The translations under genes and the position numbers were made by a program. Below, in pieces: positions 44,204 through 55,140 of a DNA stretch of 64,000 nt; the first letter of the stretch is position 1; each line of letters begins with the position of its first letter. The notes under the pieces were generated by a model, which did no database searches, had not been told where the DNA came from, and was given only the letters and a program-made list of their open reading frames with translations. The stretch is from Bathymodiolus brooksi (Eukaryota; Mollusca; Bivalvia; Mytilida; Modiolidae): positions 72,235,668-72,299,667 of the forward strand of contig OY804576.1 of assembly GCA_963680875.1 (NCBI GenBank). Reading direction: 5' to 3'.

Positions 44204-45697
44204 CTAGTCAACAAAAGAAACGATACAAGGGTTTGATGCTCAATATTTTTTACATAGAGAAAAAAAAATCGACAAATATCGTATAATTTAGATTCATATG
44301 GGCAAAACAAATAAGGCAATATCAGCAAAAGTTCTCAACATCATTATCAGAACAAATCATGGACAGACAGAAATTGTCATGCAGTATGGAGGTTTCCGGA
44401 GTTGTGTGACCAACTCTTGCAGCAACGACAGCTTCGCATCTCCGACGCATAGAACCAATCAATCCTTGGATAAAGACTTGTGGGATGTTGTTCCACTCGT
44501 GCACAAGTGCGTTACGCAGCTCCTGTAGTGTTTCCGTTGGATTTTGACGGTGGCGAACACGTCTACCGAGTTCATCCCATAAATGTTCAATTGGTGACAG
44601 ACCAGGTGATAATGCCGGCCAAGGAAGAACACGGATGTGATTCTGTTTCAGAAAGTCTTGACAAACACGAGCCACGTGACATCTTGCATTGTTATTTTGA
44701 AAGATGTGATCAAAGTTTCGCTGTTGCAGTAAGGGTAGAACGATAGGATCAAGAATATCGTCTCTGTATTTTACGGCATTCAATGTTCCTTGAACAATTT
44801 AGAGCTGAGTACGACCATCATGACAAATTCCAGCCCAGACCATAACACTTCCGCCTCCAAAACGGTCGGACTCATACACACACTGATCCGTAAAACGTTC
44901 CCCACGCCTGCGGTACACACGATAACGTCCATCGCTAAAACGAAGTGAAAATTGGGATTCATCACTAAAAAGGATGTGTTGCTAGGTGTGAAGCCTCCAA
45001 CGACGGTGTGCACGAGCCCAAGCTAGTCTCGCGGTTCTATGGCATTGTTTACGGGTTGGTCCTATAAACGGAGTCCAGATTGACGTAGTCTTCTGCGAAC
45101 AGTCTGACCCGAAATTCGGACGTTTGCTAGACCAGGTGTTATACCAGCAGTGTCCTCGGCCGTTATCATACAGTTTCACAGGTGAATAAGACGTACATTC
45201 CTGTCTTGACGTTGTGACGTCACACGCGGCCTGCCGTTACGTGGTCTGTCATTCGTCCTACCTGTTTGTCGAAGACGAATCATTAGCCTTGAAATAGTTA
45301 TTCTAGACACGTTACAGTGGTCTGCAACGACCTGGTGAGTCATTCCAGCCTGAACCATACCCAACGCTTGCTCACGGTCATTCTAAGGAGCCGTGGCATC
45401 GACGTTCTTGTGAACATTCTAATTTTCAGAATGGCAAATTGTTTATTTTTTTTGACACCACAATTAATGACCGCAGGTGATTTAAATGCCTAATTCGATC
45501 ATTGCAAACTCGATCATGGGACGGAAAATTGACTTTCCGGAATTTTTCCATAATGCAACAGGATGTTATTGTTTGCTTTGTGAGGATAAACGCGTTTCAC
45601 GCAAACATTGACGTAAATGATAATAAACAATTGTTTTAGTTTTAACATAAAAATATATTTAAAAAAAAATCTTTCTATCGTTTCTTTTGTTGACTAG
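44204..45697 (-). mobile_element. Tc1/mariner-like DNA transposon
   Basis: 1494 bp bounded by perfect 22-bp terminal inverted repeats (44204-44225 and 45676-45697, beginning CTAGTCAACAAAAGAAACGA) and TA on each side. It carries a decayed Tc1-type transposase on the minus strand. The paralogous sequence near 25110 lacks it, so this is an insertion into an already duplicated segment. Confidence 0.95.
44322..45400 (-). pseudogene. Tc1-type transposase, frameshifted
   Basis: The N-terminal helix-turn-helix (GMVQAGMTHQVVADHCNVSR, ITISRLMIRLRQTG and GRPRVTSQRQDR; 45364-45176) is followed, after frame changes near 45180 and 45000, by a core region and then the C-terminal catalytic part: NARCHVARVCQDFLKQNHIR, VLPWPALSPGLSPIEHLWDE (44783-44322). 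The last block supplies the final acidic residue of the D,D34E triad. The start also appears shifted (MPRLL at about 45397, then another frame). At least three frameshifts make it non-autonomous. Confidence 0.9.
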
Positions 45698-46154
45698 TAT
45701 ATAATATTATGACTTCCAAATGTATATATCAATGTATGTGGATGTTATAAATTAAAAAGAGAGGAAAGCATTTCAGGTATTGAAGAAACCAAAGGCACTA
45801 TCGTTTCTTTTTATACTACAAATTATTTTATATATTGCGATATCAACATTAGAATTATTTTAGGTGAAACATTTTCACTTCATTCAATATCCACCACTAT
45901 CTTCCCCCGTGGGGAATAAAATTGGAAAGGAAGTAGTTTTTCCTCTAATTCTGACAATCAAAACATCAATCCGTAGTCCCATTCACGGGGTGAATGGGTT
46001 CGAGGTTTGGCCTTATTACAGAACCACATTTTTACCCCATGTATTATCTAAAAACGTGCTCTGAACTTGTATATCAAGCAATAAATTCATGGTATGTCAC
46101 TATAAATTCCAATATACTATGTCTATATGATCGTTAATACCATATTATTTACTA
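45698..46154. other. Continuation of duplicated flank, then spacer
   Basis: Bases 45698-45960 match 25120-25380. The remainder shows nothing recognisable. Confidence 0.6.
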
Positions 46155-46345
46155 TTATGGAGCAAGAACTGCTTGCCATATTGGAGCACCTGGGATCGCC
46201 CCTGGTTTTCAGTGCGGTTCCTGTTGTTGATTCTTTAGTTTTCTGTGTAGTGTTTTGTCGCCATTGCCTGTCTTTTTTCCCTTCTTACCGTTGTATTGTC
46301 TGCCTTTCGATTTAAAGCTTTATGAGTATCCCCCTTTGACGTGTT
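46155..46345 (+). repeat. Penelope-type 3' region, solo
   Basis: Contains ggagcaagaactgcttgcc, ggagcacctgggatcgcccc and ttctttagttttctgtgtag, matching the sequence that follows the Penelope RT at 15860-15990 and the inverted copies at 16565-16740 and 18890-19100. No RT is attached. Confidence 0.6.
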
Positions 46346-46920
46346 CGACGTATTCTTACAAGTCTTGGGCCACTTTTCGCCATCATGAAACACAAAATTC
46401 AGATAAATAGCAAAAACGTATACTTACTCTTTACGATAGCACAAACCCGAACTTTTTACTTCATAAAAGGAAATCCATATCAAAATTATTCTGATAAAAA
46501 TCATTTTGTATCTAAGCATATACAAAACAGGAAAGAATATTTAATAAACTTAATATGTATACATTTGTCATACACATTATTCACGTTTTATTTTCCCGGA
46601 AAAGGAAACCCGGGCATTGATTGGTGTGTGATGAGGAAACGCGAGAAACAAACTGGTAGACTCGTGTCACCTATAGTTGTAGGCATGGGAAACTGTGCCG
46701 AATAAGCTTTCTATGTTGCATTGTACCAATATTTTCTTGTCTGCATCAAGGGTACCCATCATATCCAGAGAGTTCAGTTTAATCTATCGCACATTCCATT
46801 CCATTGCTCATGGGATGATAGATGGTTGTGCGAGACTTAGTCATCCTTGTCAATCTGCATATAACTCGATTATCGTCGACTTGAAATTGGCCTTTGGTCG
46901 GAATAGAGTCGATCGGGAAT
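46346..46920. other. Spacer, nothing recognised
   Basis: A 106-codon open frame on the plus strand (46385-46705) has no ATG-proximal motif, domain or neighbour support and is not called. Confidence 0.4.
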
Positions 46921-46929
46921 CCCATAATG

Positions 46930-47125
46930 CACAATGAAATGCCAGGCTTGGTTTCAATGGAGTATCTCCCCGATACCCGATCAGCAAGTGTAGACCGTGG
47001 TGTCTCAAACTCTATGCTGGTCTGACGAATTGACATGCCAACTCTGACTGCCTCCAAAGCCTTTGGTCGTGTTCTCATAATCAGACTAAGAGTAAATATT
47101 TTACCACCTCTAGGCATCTTAATAA
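46930..47125 (-). pseudogene. psq/CENP-B-type helix-turn-helix fragment (pogo-like)
   Basis: The minus strand encodes MPRGGKIFTLS followed by ALEAVRVGMSIRQTSIEFET and PRSTLADRVSGRYSIETKPG. The AL-x-AV-x-x-GMSIR-x-(A/T) and P-x-STL-x-DRV-x-G pattern is the psq-type DNA-binding domain at the N-terminus of pogo/Tigger transposases and related domesticated proteins. No DDE core follows within the open frame, so it is a fragment. Confidence 0.68.
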
Positions 47126-47334
47126 TTGGATAAGGATTGAAATAGGAAAGAGGGAAGAAGAAGAGAGCTGAACCCACACACATAGAGAGAGGGAGACTTC
47201 TTGATCAATGTATACATGTACTATCCCCTAAATACCGGTCATAAAAGCCCCTGAGACCGCCCGGAGAAAGAATAAGTGCCAGAGAAGTACTAAAATTCGT
47301 CGGGGAAATCGATTAAAGCGGACATACGTATTCG

Positions 47335-47520
47335 GTTTGGTTTTCATTACTGACTTTTTCTCAGTTTTCCGGTTGTGTATTTTATATTTTGTCTGTTCTT
47401 GGACGATGATTTTTGCTTTTCTTCTTCCAATGAAGTTCATCCCTCAGTAATCCTGGGTATTATCGAACTTTCCCTTCGGACTAATGCCTCTGTGTTCGGT
47501 AATTTGGTATTACCCTTATT
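47335..47520 (+). repeat. Divergent Penelope 3' terminus
   Basis: Contains tctcagttttccggttgt and ends in the hairpin GGTAATTTGGTATTACC (47498-47514), a variant of the Penelope end at 3178-3195. Confidence 0.62.
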
Positions 47521-47529
47521 TTGACGCAT

Positions 47530-48231
47530 AGTGCACACTAAATTTGATATCTACGATTTTATTTGAACAACACTGATGAAATTATTTTAATCTTGAAATT
47601 ATTTTAAAATGTTTCTCTGACGTTTTTTCTTGCCCGGTCGCTAAATACTCCTGCATCCCAGAAGAGTTGAAAACTGAAAGTGAAAATTAATGTGATGGAG
47701 TATTATCTGAAACCATCCGTCAGGTTCCATGTATGTCTGTCCCCGATGGTTTCCAAGAAATTACTAAAGGATAAAACTAACGAAAGACGTATGACCATAA
47801 AATACAGATTAAATTGGAATCTGGATTCAATCCGATTATTTGTTTAAAAATTATTCAAGTGTCCTTAAAGGCTGAAAATATAGGTAACGTAGTGGGGTAC
47901 ATAAGATGTCCTATTGTTTTGCTTTGTCATCTTATATTTAAGAAAAACACAGTGAAAAAAATCCAGAACAACAGTGATCAATAACATTTAATATTGTTAA
48001 TTGACTCCATTGAAGGAGACTACCTACAGACAAGGGCAAATAACATAATCTCTGAATAAATAATCAAATTCCAATGTTTATTGATGTTCTCATTTACATG
48101 TACTAGTGTATATTAGTTTGTGAATACAAATATGAATTGTGAACAATTGTGATTGCTTATCCCCAGAGTAAAGGCCAACAGATCCTATATTCTTAAGTTG
48201 TAGTCGATTAACTCTGAGCATTCATTGATAC
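47530..48231. other. Spacer, nothing recognised
   Basis: AT-rich, with no domain or repeat family identified. Confidence 0.4.
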
Positions 48232-48485
48232 TGAGGGGTCGTGGTGGTCATGATCGTATGGTAGTTGGATTTTCAATTACCAATGTAATCAGTTCCTATC
48301 ACCATTAAAGTGCTGAGTTAGAACTCCGCTTATGGTGAGGTGTACTCAATACATTATGTGATGTGACTTGTCAGTCACTTGCGGCAGGTCGGTGGTTTTC
48401 TCCGAATTCCTCCACAAATAAATCTGACCCACACGATATAACTGAAATATTGTTGAAAGTGGTGTTAAACATCATAACCCTAAAC
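48232..48485 (+). repeat. tRNA-derived SINE
   Basis: Starts ggggtcgtggtggtcatgat, contains gagttagaactccgct in the B-box position and ends gttgaaagtggtgttaaaca. Same family as 24648-24920. Confidence 0.78.
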
Positions 48486-48911
48486 CTTCATTGACCCTAA
48501 TTGTATGCTATCCATTCTTGTATTGTGAAATTTTGTGATAATTTGAGCTATGGTAAAGATTTAGTAGTGTTGGTTTATTTTTGTTTGACTACTTGATATT
48601 AATAAGTTAACATGGTGGGTTGGCCTCATTAACCAGTTTAACTCTGTCACAGTTGTGTGCCTATCCCAAGCAAGAACATACATTTCTATCAATCATTTCG
48701 TTGTCATTTCCGTGTTTAGAATTTAAAGGTTGGACACACTGAGAGTGGTTCGTATTGTTATGGTAAGTTATATTGTTGACAATTACGATTTTACATTTTA
48801 TTTTTAATAACCGAAAATACAAAAGCATTGAAATATAATAACTAGGCCAGTAAAGTAAACATAAACTTGAGATAAAACCAAAGCCTGAAAGAAAATCACA
48901 AAAGGGGGTTA

Positions 48912-48965
48912 CGGTCATGGTGTTTAACGCCACTTTCAACAATATTTCAGTTATATCGTGGCGGT
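48912..48965 (-). repeat. SINE 3' tail, inverted
   Basis: catggtgtttaacgccactt followed by tcaacaatatttcagttata is the reverse complement of the common SINE tail. Confidence 0.65.
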
Positions 48966-49574
48966 TTCACAAAAAATAGGTGAATCTATCTGCTGGTGAA
49001 CTTTAGCCCTCGTCATGTGGTACATTTTTTTCTGAAAGAGGGAAAACCAATATATCATTTGCACATTCCTGATTACATTCTAAAATATGTTTTCTTTTAT
49101 AGGAGTTATTTCCCTTACAATGGGCAAAATGGTACCCCTTCTGGTAAAGAGAAACGGGAATGACAAAGAAGTTGATTATAACTTTCTTATAACTTGCATA
49201 TATTTGAACCTTGTAAAAAATCACATGACAATTTTATAGCAGCTAGGACAGTCACAGGTTATTATAACATAAAAAATTTCTACAGATTATGGGCGGAATA
49301 GGATATTTTTGTTGAACTCTATGAAATGGGAACTTTTTCCTGCCTTAAAGGGAAATGAATAAACATTAGAGAAAACTACAATAAAAACATTTAATTTTAG
49401 AATCAAGTCAAACATGTGCAAAAGGTATTGCAATTTGGCTTTACAGTATTTTGACATTGAGCGTACCTGATGAAAGTTATTCAAGAAATGCGTTGTGCAC
49501 ACTAAATTTGATATCTGATCTACATTTTTATTTTTGTACATTGCTGCATAAATTGTAAATGGATGTCAAATGCT
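48966..49574. other. Spacer, nothing recognised
   Basis: Open frames on the minus strand (49003-49224, 49287-49541) show no domain or splice context. Confidence 0.4.
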
Positions 49575-49577
49575 TCA

Positions 49578-49880
49578 GTTAGACCCTGTTCACACTAAGC
49601 GTATTTAGATCGATCACGATCGCTTCGAGATCGATTTCAATGTTCACACCAAAGAAAGATCGATCGCAATCGGTCTAATTTGAGACCAATAAAATATGTG
49701 GTCTTAGACCGTGTTCACATATAGATTGATTCCGATCGGTTTAGGTTAGCTCGATTCAGTTTGAAACCGCTTTGTGCTCAGATTGGATCGATCTCGAACC
49801 GATTGCAATCGTTTCCGGTAATAACCACTGTTCACACTGCTCATCTGATTCGATCTCGAATCGATTCAATTTTCTGTTGT
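49578..49880. repeat. Degenerate repeat of gttcacac / gatcgat motifs
   Basis: Four spaced occurrences of gttcacac (49587, 49641, 49712, 49830), each followed by GATCGAT-rich sequence or a close variant. It looks like a diverged internal tandem repeat or a small non-autonomous DNA element. The outer ends were not resolved. Confidence 0.5.
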
Positions 49881-50009
49881 CTTTGAATGGTATCCTCTGC
49901 CCAAACCTCTAACAAAGATACTATTTCCTCGTACCCCCATGTATTACCTCTGGGTGATGGAATAGTTTCTTCGTTTGTTTTGGAAAGTGAAGGGCGCGAT
50001 TCCTGTCCC

Positions 50010-50140
50010 TTGGATTTTTAATTATTACACCAAGATGTTTTATTGGTGGATGAAACCGGAGTACTTGGAGAAAACAACCGACCTGCCGTAAGTTGCTGAC
50101 AAACTTTTTCACATAATGTTGTATCGAGCGGCTTCGAACT
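50010..50140 (-). repeat. Partial SINE, inverted
   Basis: The minus strand reads gttgtgagttcgaagccgct, aagtttgtcagcaacttac and ggtcggttgttttctcca, matching the central part of the SINE at 24730-24850. Confidence 0.68.
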
Positions 50141-50344
50141 CACAACTTTAATGGAAATTATATGATGGTGTGTAGTTCCAAAAACTATATTCTTAAAAGC
50201 AAAATTATTTAATATCAATATGAGATCAGCAGAAAAATTATAAAATTCGAAATTGCCAGTACATCGAGAACCACAAGATATTATAGATTGTCTTGATATT
50301 ATTCAGTTATAGGGCATGAACTCACTGGGAAATGGGAAGATGAC

Positions 50345-50545
50345 CGGTCAATGGGAATATGGATTCTGAAATCATATTCATTTGGTTATGGGGTAATATC
50401 GCTGGGCCGGTAATGGGAAAAACGCCGGTCAATGGGAATTGGAGACGAAATTGAAGGGGTAATATCGTTGGGCAATGGGAAGATCTCTGACCGATGCGGG
50501 TTAAAAATAGGGTAATATCGTTGGGCAATGCCGTAATGGCAATAT
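50345..50545 (+). repeat. Degenerate tandem repeat (about 60-70 bp)
   Basis: Three uneven copies of a unit containing gggtaatatcg(c/t)tgggc, with intervening accggtcaatgggaat-like words. No coding potential. Confidence 0.6.
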
Positions 50546-50559
50546 CCATGGGGGGAATA

Positions 50560-50995
50560 TAAGATTAAGATCACTGAGCAATAGAAATTTCATGACCAAC
50601 AATCTTCCCATTGGCCAGCGATCTTATACAATTACACAATAGGCATAATTTGAGACTTCTGTGAACTGTCGGACCAATGACGTCATCCGGAAAACCCGTT
50701 CCAATCGTTTGATGTACATTATTTCTGTATGATGAAGATTCTAAGTTAATTTCTAACCGTTTCTAATTTTACAACATGTACACAACACCATATGGCTGAC
50801 CTAGGACATATAAATTATGAGAGAGAGAAAACAGACGAACTGACCTTATAACACATAATGAACACTTATTTAGGTGATAGTTGCTGCCAACCAGAAAAAA
50901 TAGCAACACTTCTGTCTCACTAAGGGAGACAAACACATGATATAAATTTTTTTATAAAGGGGGGTTTCGCTACAAGCCAGGAAAAATATATCTAT
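50560..50995. other. Spacer, nothing recognised
   Basis: AT-rich, with no recognisable element. Confidence 0.4.
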
Positions 50996-50999
50996 CGCT

Positions 51000-51110
51000 T
51001 TTTCACAGTTTTCCGGTTGTTGACTGATTTTGTCTGTTTATATAATTATGAGTTTTGACTTTCCCTTTATAAGATTGTTCGGAGTTCGGTAATTTTGTTA
51101 TTACCTTTAT
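51000..51110 (+). repeat. Penelope 3' terminus, solo
   Basis: Nearly the same as 3093-3200 (ttttccggttgttgactgat, gattgttcggagttcggt) and ends with hairpin GGTAATTTTGTTATTACC (51088-51105). Only the last 110 bp of the element are present. Confidence 0.78.
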
Positions 51111-51124
51111 TTTGTTGTTTTCTT

Positions 51125-51480
51125 ATTGACCGGGGAAGGGCTCAGAGCGCTCTTCGGTACTGTACTGGTTAGCGTGTCCACATTTTGTGCTGTAGATTGT
51201 GGATTCGAGACCTGGCCGAGTCGAACCAGACTATATATTTGTATTAACTTCTTCTCCTCTAAGCAAAGATTGATTGGTTCGAAATCTGGATAATGTGTCC
51301 GAATAGAGGTACATGTTTACCCGCGGACTGTTGTTTCAGTGAGCTAGCACTATCACAAATCCAGCTTAGAGCATGTAGGTCTATTACAAAATAGACATCA
51401 TCACCATCTCATCAAAATGTAATGTGTTCTCCTCATGATATAGCTGTAAAGTGTGCAATTGGCGTTAAGCAACAACCACA
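51125..51480 (+). repeat. tRNA-derived SINE of a second type
   Basis: An A-box-like actggttagcgtgtcc (about 51165) and a B-box-like tggattcgagacctgg (about 51199) are followed downstream by a shared tail, atatagctgtaaagtgtgca then attggcgtt. The head differs from the SINE at 24648. Confidence 0.62.
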
Positions 51481-51919
51481 CACTTAACTCCTACCAGGAG
51501 TAATGGGAGTTATTTGTGAAGCAGTGGGATTTGATCATGCTGCGGAACTGTAGCTCTGATGATTTTTCCGTCAGCACCTATGAAAAAATATTAAAACGAC
51601 CATTAGAGCTATAGTTCTGCAGCTAGAGTTGATCATGTTTGTGGTTAGTGGAATTTTCAACCATCACTTTAGTGTAAATCTTGTATTTTACTGCTAATTT
51701 CATCACCAAATCAATTCGGATCTATTTTTTCTTCTCTTTTTTGACTTCTCCTTCTCATTCAACCTCTTATTCTTCTTTGTATCTTTACTTTTTATGTTTT
51801 GTCTCGTGGTTGTTTTTTTCATGGTGTCCACATTTTAAAAGCTTTGTGTTGCTAATAGTTGCTGACGTCACGGAACTCGTATCTACGTCTGGAACCATTG
51901 CTCTTGTGCTTAGTAAGTA

Positions 51920-52040
51920 AGTAAGTAATTACTTTATTTCAAGAGGGTAACACAGTTAGCAACAATAAACTAATCTCCCCTGTGGTCCTCAAAACAATAA
52001 TAAGAAAATACAACAAATACAAGTTCAAACAATACATACA
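51920..52040 (-). mobile_element. LINE 3' end with (TTAC)n tail
   Basis: On the minus strand the sequence ends ctcttgaaataaagtaatta then (CTTA)n, a poly(A)-signal-like word followed by a short tandem tail, as in LINE 3' ends. Copy B has the same at 59365-59500 with a longer tail (seven GTAA units on the plus strand). Confidence 0.6.
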
Positions 52041-52057
52041 TCTTCAAAGCAAAATAT

Positions 52058-52215
52058 GCCCCTGGTCGTGATCGTATGGTAGTTGGATTTATAACTACCT
52101 ATGCAATCAGTGCATATCACCACTATCGTTGTGAGTTCGAACCCCGCTTAGACGAGGTGTACTCGATACAACATAATGTGTTAAAGTTTGTCAGTGACTC
52201 ACGACAGGTTCATTA
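52058..52215 (+). repeat. Partial tRNA-derived SINE
   Basis: ctggtcgtgatcgtatggta, gagttcgaaccccgcttag and gtcagtgactcacgacagg match the SINE family at 24648. The 3' tail is missing. The copy B counterpart is at 59525-59685. Confidence 0.72.
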
Positions 52216-52423
52216 GTCAGTTCCTAGTTAAAATGTTGGGACCGAATCACAATAAAAACGATTTTTGATGTTGAAATCTTTTGGACATTTTTCAAACCAC
52301 ATAGATTCAGTATTCTTTGATTCTAATTATACTCTCCTTTCATACTTTACATAATCATTTAAAATATACAATCCAACCACCCCCATTTTTGTTCGTTCTA
52401 TCTTTTCTATTATATGTAAAATA

Positions 52424-53360
52424 TCAATCAACCAATTCCCGAGAATTCTTTTTGCATTTTTCTTCATTTGAAAATGTTTCACACATGCCTAATATATGTG
52501 GTTTAAACTCATCTTTTATATTACAAATATTATTTTTGAATTCATCCAATTTTGGTAAAATATGTTGAATATTTTGACATGTTTTTTTAGGACCTTTTGA
52601 ATCTGTATAACCATAAATATTATTTTCATTTTGATTAAAAGTATCCGCATGGCCATGGTAATTCTTAGACATACTATGAGAACAGTCATTATTATCAGTA
52701 AACCTAGAAGACTGGTTTTGACTTCTTACGTTTTCTTTTGATCTATTTAACCTGACATCAGTGGAAGATTTACAATTTCTAATAGAATTAACAGAAATAC
52801 AAAAAATGCAATTAAAAGGATCATTTTCACAATTTGAACACAGAGTATTTAAAAGTAAATTAAATGGATTGATTGAAGTCAAATCGCTCTGTTCTTCTTC
52901 ACCGTTTTCCTAGTACCAATGCGGTGGATAATCATAATGTTCCCAATGACGTTCTTGACTGAATTGATTTGAGTTCATCCAATAACAACGTCTAGCTTTG
53001 TGACCAAGAATGTGGCTTTGATAACATTCAAGTCTAGCATTATTTCGACATTGATTTTGTGACTGATTGTTCTCGCCACAGTTAAAGCATGGACGACGAT
53101 GAAGAAGACAAACATGTACATTCCTGTTTCCTTTTGGTGCATCATTCATGTTGGTCATTGTTACGATTCAGGATTCCTACTTTGTCGTTTATATTGTTTA
53201 AAAGGAGTGAGGTTCCATCCTTGGTTAAGTGTACCCCATCTGAACAAAGTAGTCCGTTGACAATTTTCCCATTCTTCAGCAGAAAGTTCTCTGAATGGCT
53301 AACAAAGTCTACGTTCTCTGGAAGACATATACTGTTAACCTTTTGAATGTCATGGGCCTA
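52424..53360 (-). pseudogene. LINE ORF1 (SGNH end, zinc knuckles) and endonuclease start, copy A
   Basis: The minus strand from 53345 encodes NVDFVSHSENFLLKNGKIVN then CSDGVHLTKDGT, an SGNH-hydrolase C-terminal D-x-x-H block. It continues with a Cys-rich part (RRPCFNCGENNQSQNQCR and LECYQSHILGHKARRC), two CCHC-like knuckles (53158-52910), then the beginning of an endonuclease domain (QNIQHILPKLDEFKNNI and PHILGMCETF, 52570-52480). A stop and a frameshift near 52900 break it, and the endonuclease is cut off at 52424. This is a second LINE family with an esterase-type ORF1. Confidence 0.74.
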
Positions 53361-53418
53361 TTTGTTTTTATTCCATTCAGTGCCACGGGCCGATGTTTAT
53401 TTTCTGACGTAGAACAAT

Positions 53419-54010
53419 AAGGGTAATAACAAAATTACCGAACTCCGAACAATCTTACAAAGGGAAAGTCAAAACTCATAAGTATATAAATAGAACTGTG
53501 AAAACCGTAATGACCCTGACTTGGTACAGGCATTTCTAAAGAAATGGTGGGTTGAATTAGATTTTAAAGTGCCAAACCTCCCGCTTTCATTACGGCTTAA
53601 AGGTTTCGGCTGTCACTATAACAGTATTTATAACAATACTGGAACAAAATAGGTAAAATAGTTGTCAAAGCAGTACCAAACCCAGTGAAGCAAATGTCAA
53701 AAACAATTTTACGTCACACGTTGATACAAAAATATGTTTGACATATTTGTTGACTTCCCTATCTTTATACATTTTCACTTTATGAAAATGCATCGTTTAA
53801 CATCGTCTCTACAGAGACGGAATATATTTCGACAAGATCTTGGTATCGGAATATAAACTTTTTAAGTGATCGAATAAAGCGAATCTTTGTATAGCCCTGG
53901 TCCAGTAGCCTGTTTCTCAGATGAAGATGACGTTTCAGGAAAAACAGAATAATTGCTACTGGCCCTTGCATAACGAATCAATTGCGAGATGTAAACACCA
54001 TATAGTTGAC
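53419..54010 (-). mobile_element. Penelope 3' fragment inserted in copy A
   Basis: The left end is the terminal hairpin (53422-53439). The minus strand upstream of the 3' region encodes YQDLVEIYSVSVE (53880-53800), LKRHLHLRNRLLDQGY and QLYGVYISQLIRYARAS (about 54010-53960), the C-terminal Penelope RT blocks. Copy B lacks the body of this segment: acgtagaacaata runs on to the common sequence within about 35 bp (61122-61170). Confidence 0.8.
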
Positions 54011-54079
54011 ATTTATGTGTAGAGCAATCAATCGTAACACCTCTGACGGCAATGTCATCCAACTCCAAATCAACGTTAG

Positions 54080-54890
54080 TGCCCGTGTTTCAGTATTTGA
54101 GAGTAGCAAGTGATGTTCTGCTCCGAAAGTTATGTGAAAAATAATACCCCCCCCCATAAAATTTTACATTTTAAAAAGAGATCTAAAATCAAAAGAACTA
54201 AAAATCAATTTGGTGTGACCTCTATTTTGGCTTAAAAATGAATGATGTATAATTCATAAATTTTTGAGGATTGGAATTCAAAGTTCAAAAAAGGCAATTG
54301 TATTTGAATGTGTGTATATATGCAATCTGACAAAGGCAACTTAAGCATTGCATGCTCCGCATAACTGTAGCTGATGATCGCTCCACTCCCTTTTTTCAGA
54401 AGCAATAAGCTGCCTAATCAAAGTTGCTTTTAAACTCACTGATTACTGTTCAAGTTGGACTGAAAAATTTAAATCCACTATTAATGTCGGCAATTTGAAT
54501 GATTTCTAGAAATGAATCATTACGGGCCTGTTCCGTATTTCTTCCATCGAATATTGTGCAAATTTTGTCTTTGCGCAAACATTCAATAGTATAACAAATT
54601 TCTATAATAAATCTTTTAAATGCAAATAATTTTTCGATGTCCGTAAAAAGTATATAACAAATATTTACACGCTGTGCAAAATTTCTAAAATGTAAAATTC
54701 AATAAATCCATGGACCAAAAAATATAGATTCGAAAGCACATATCAAAAATACTTCCGTACCTGTATTTTTACAAGAACACGGTAGGTTAGGTGACCTGCG
54801 ATAGAATGTTTTGTGCTGGTGAAATGGTCCTGCTCGGTACTGGTGGGTCCTTACAATGATGAAATATTGTTTTAGGTGAACATATGAACA
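54080..54890. other. AT-rich part of duplicated block
   Basis: Shared with 61205-62030. No gene or known element was recognised. A short C run (54148) is polymorphic in length between the two copies. Confidence 0.5.
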
Positions 54891-55140
54891 TACGTAATTT
54901 TCATAACGATGTGAACTATGTTTCATTCCAAATGAGAGATAGACTTTAGAAGAAAATGAAAAAAAATGGAAATCTTGACACCAAAAAAATATTCAGGAAA
55001 ATAAAACACCATATCCAAAAATTATTAAGACAGAGCTATTGACAATATATCGAGGACATCGTCACACCCAAGGAAACTGAAGGAACATTTAATTCTATGA
55101 AGAAGTTTTCGACCTATATCAAACACCAAAAAACTTATCA
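54890..55140 (+). mobile_element. LINE RT N-terminal fragment, copy A
   Basis: Encodes KKNGNLDTKKIFRKIKHHIQ, then YIEDIVTPKETEGTFNSMKK, the pre-RT linker of a CR1/Jockey-type LINE. The intact continuation is present in copy B (62100-63147). Confidence 0.72.

Larger units (their letters stand above)
51668..55140. repeat. Duplicated block, copy A
   Basis: Homologous to 59128-62290 in order and orientation: a T-rich segment, a (TTAC)n-ended LINE 3' end, a partial SINE, a minus-strand LINE ORF1/endonuclease, an AT-rich stretch and a plus-strand LINE RT N-terminus. Copy A has a Penelope insertion (53419-54010) absent from copy B and lacks the SINE at 59912. It ends inside the plus-strand LINE. 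Confidence 0.85.

Noticed and set aside
46385..46705. 106-codon plus-strand ORF
   Set aside because: No domain, no homologous copy, no splice or promoter context; likely chance.
54361..54400. ctgatgatcgc as a hammerhead ribozyme core
   Set aside because: No GAAA box or pairing stems at the expected distance, either here or in the duplicate at about 61520.
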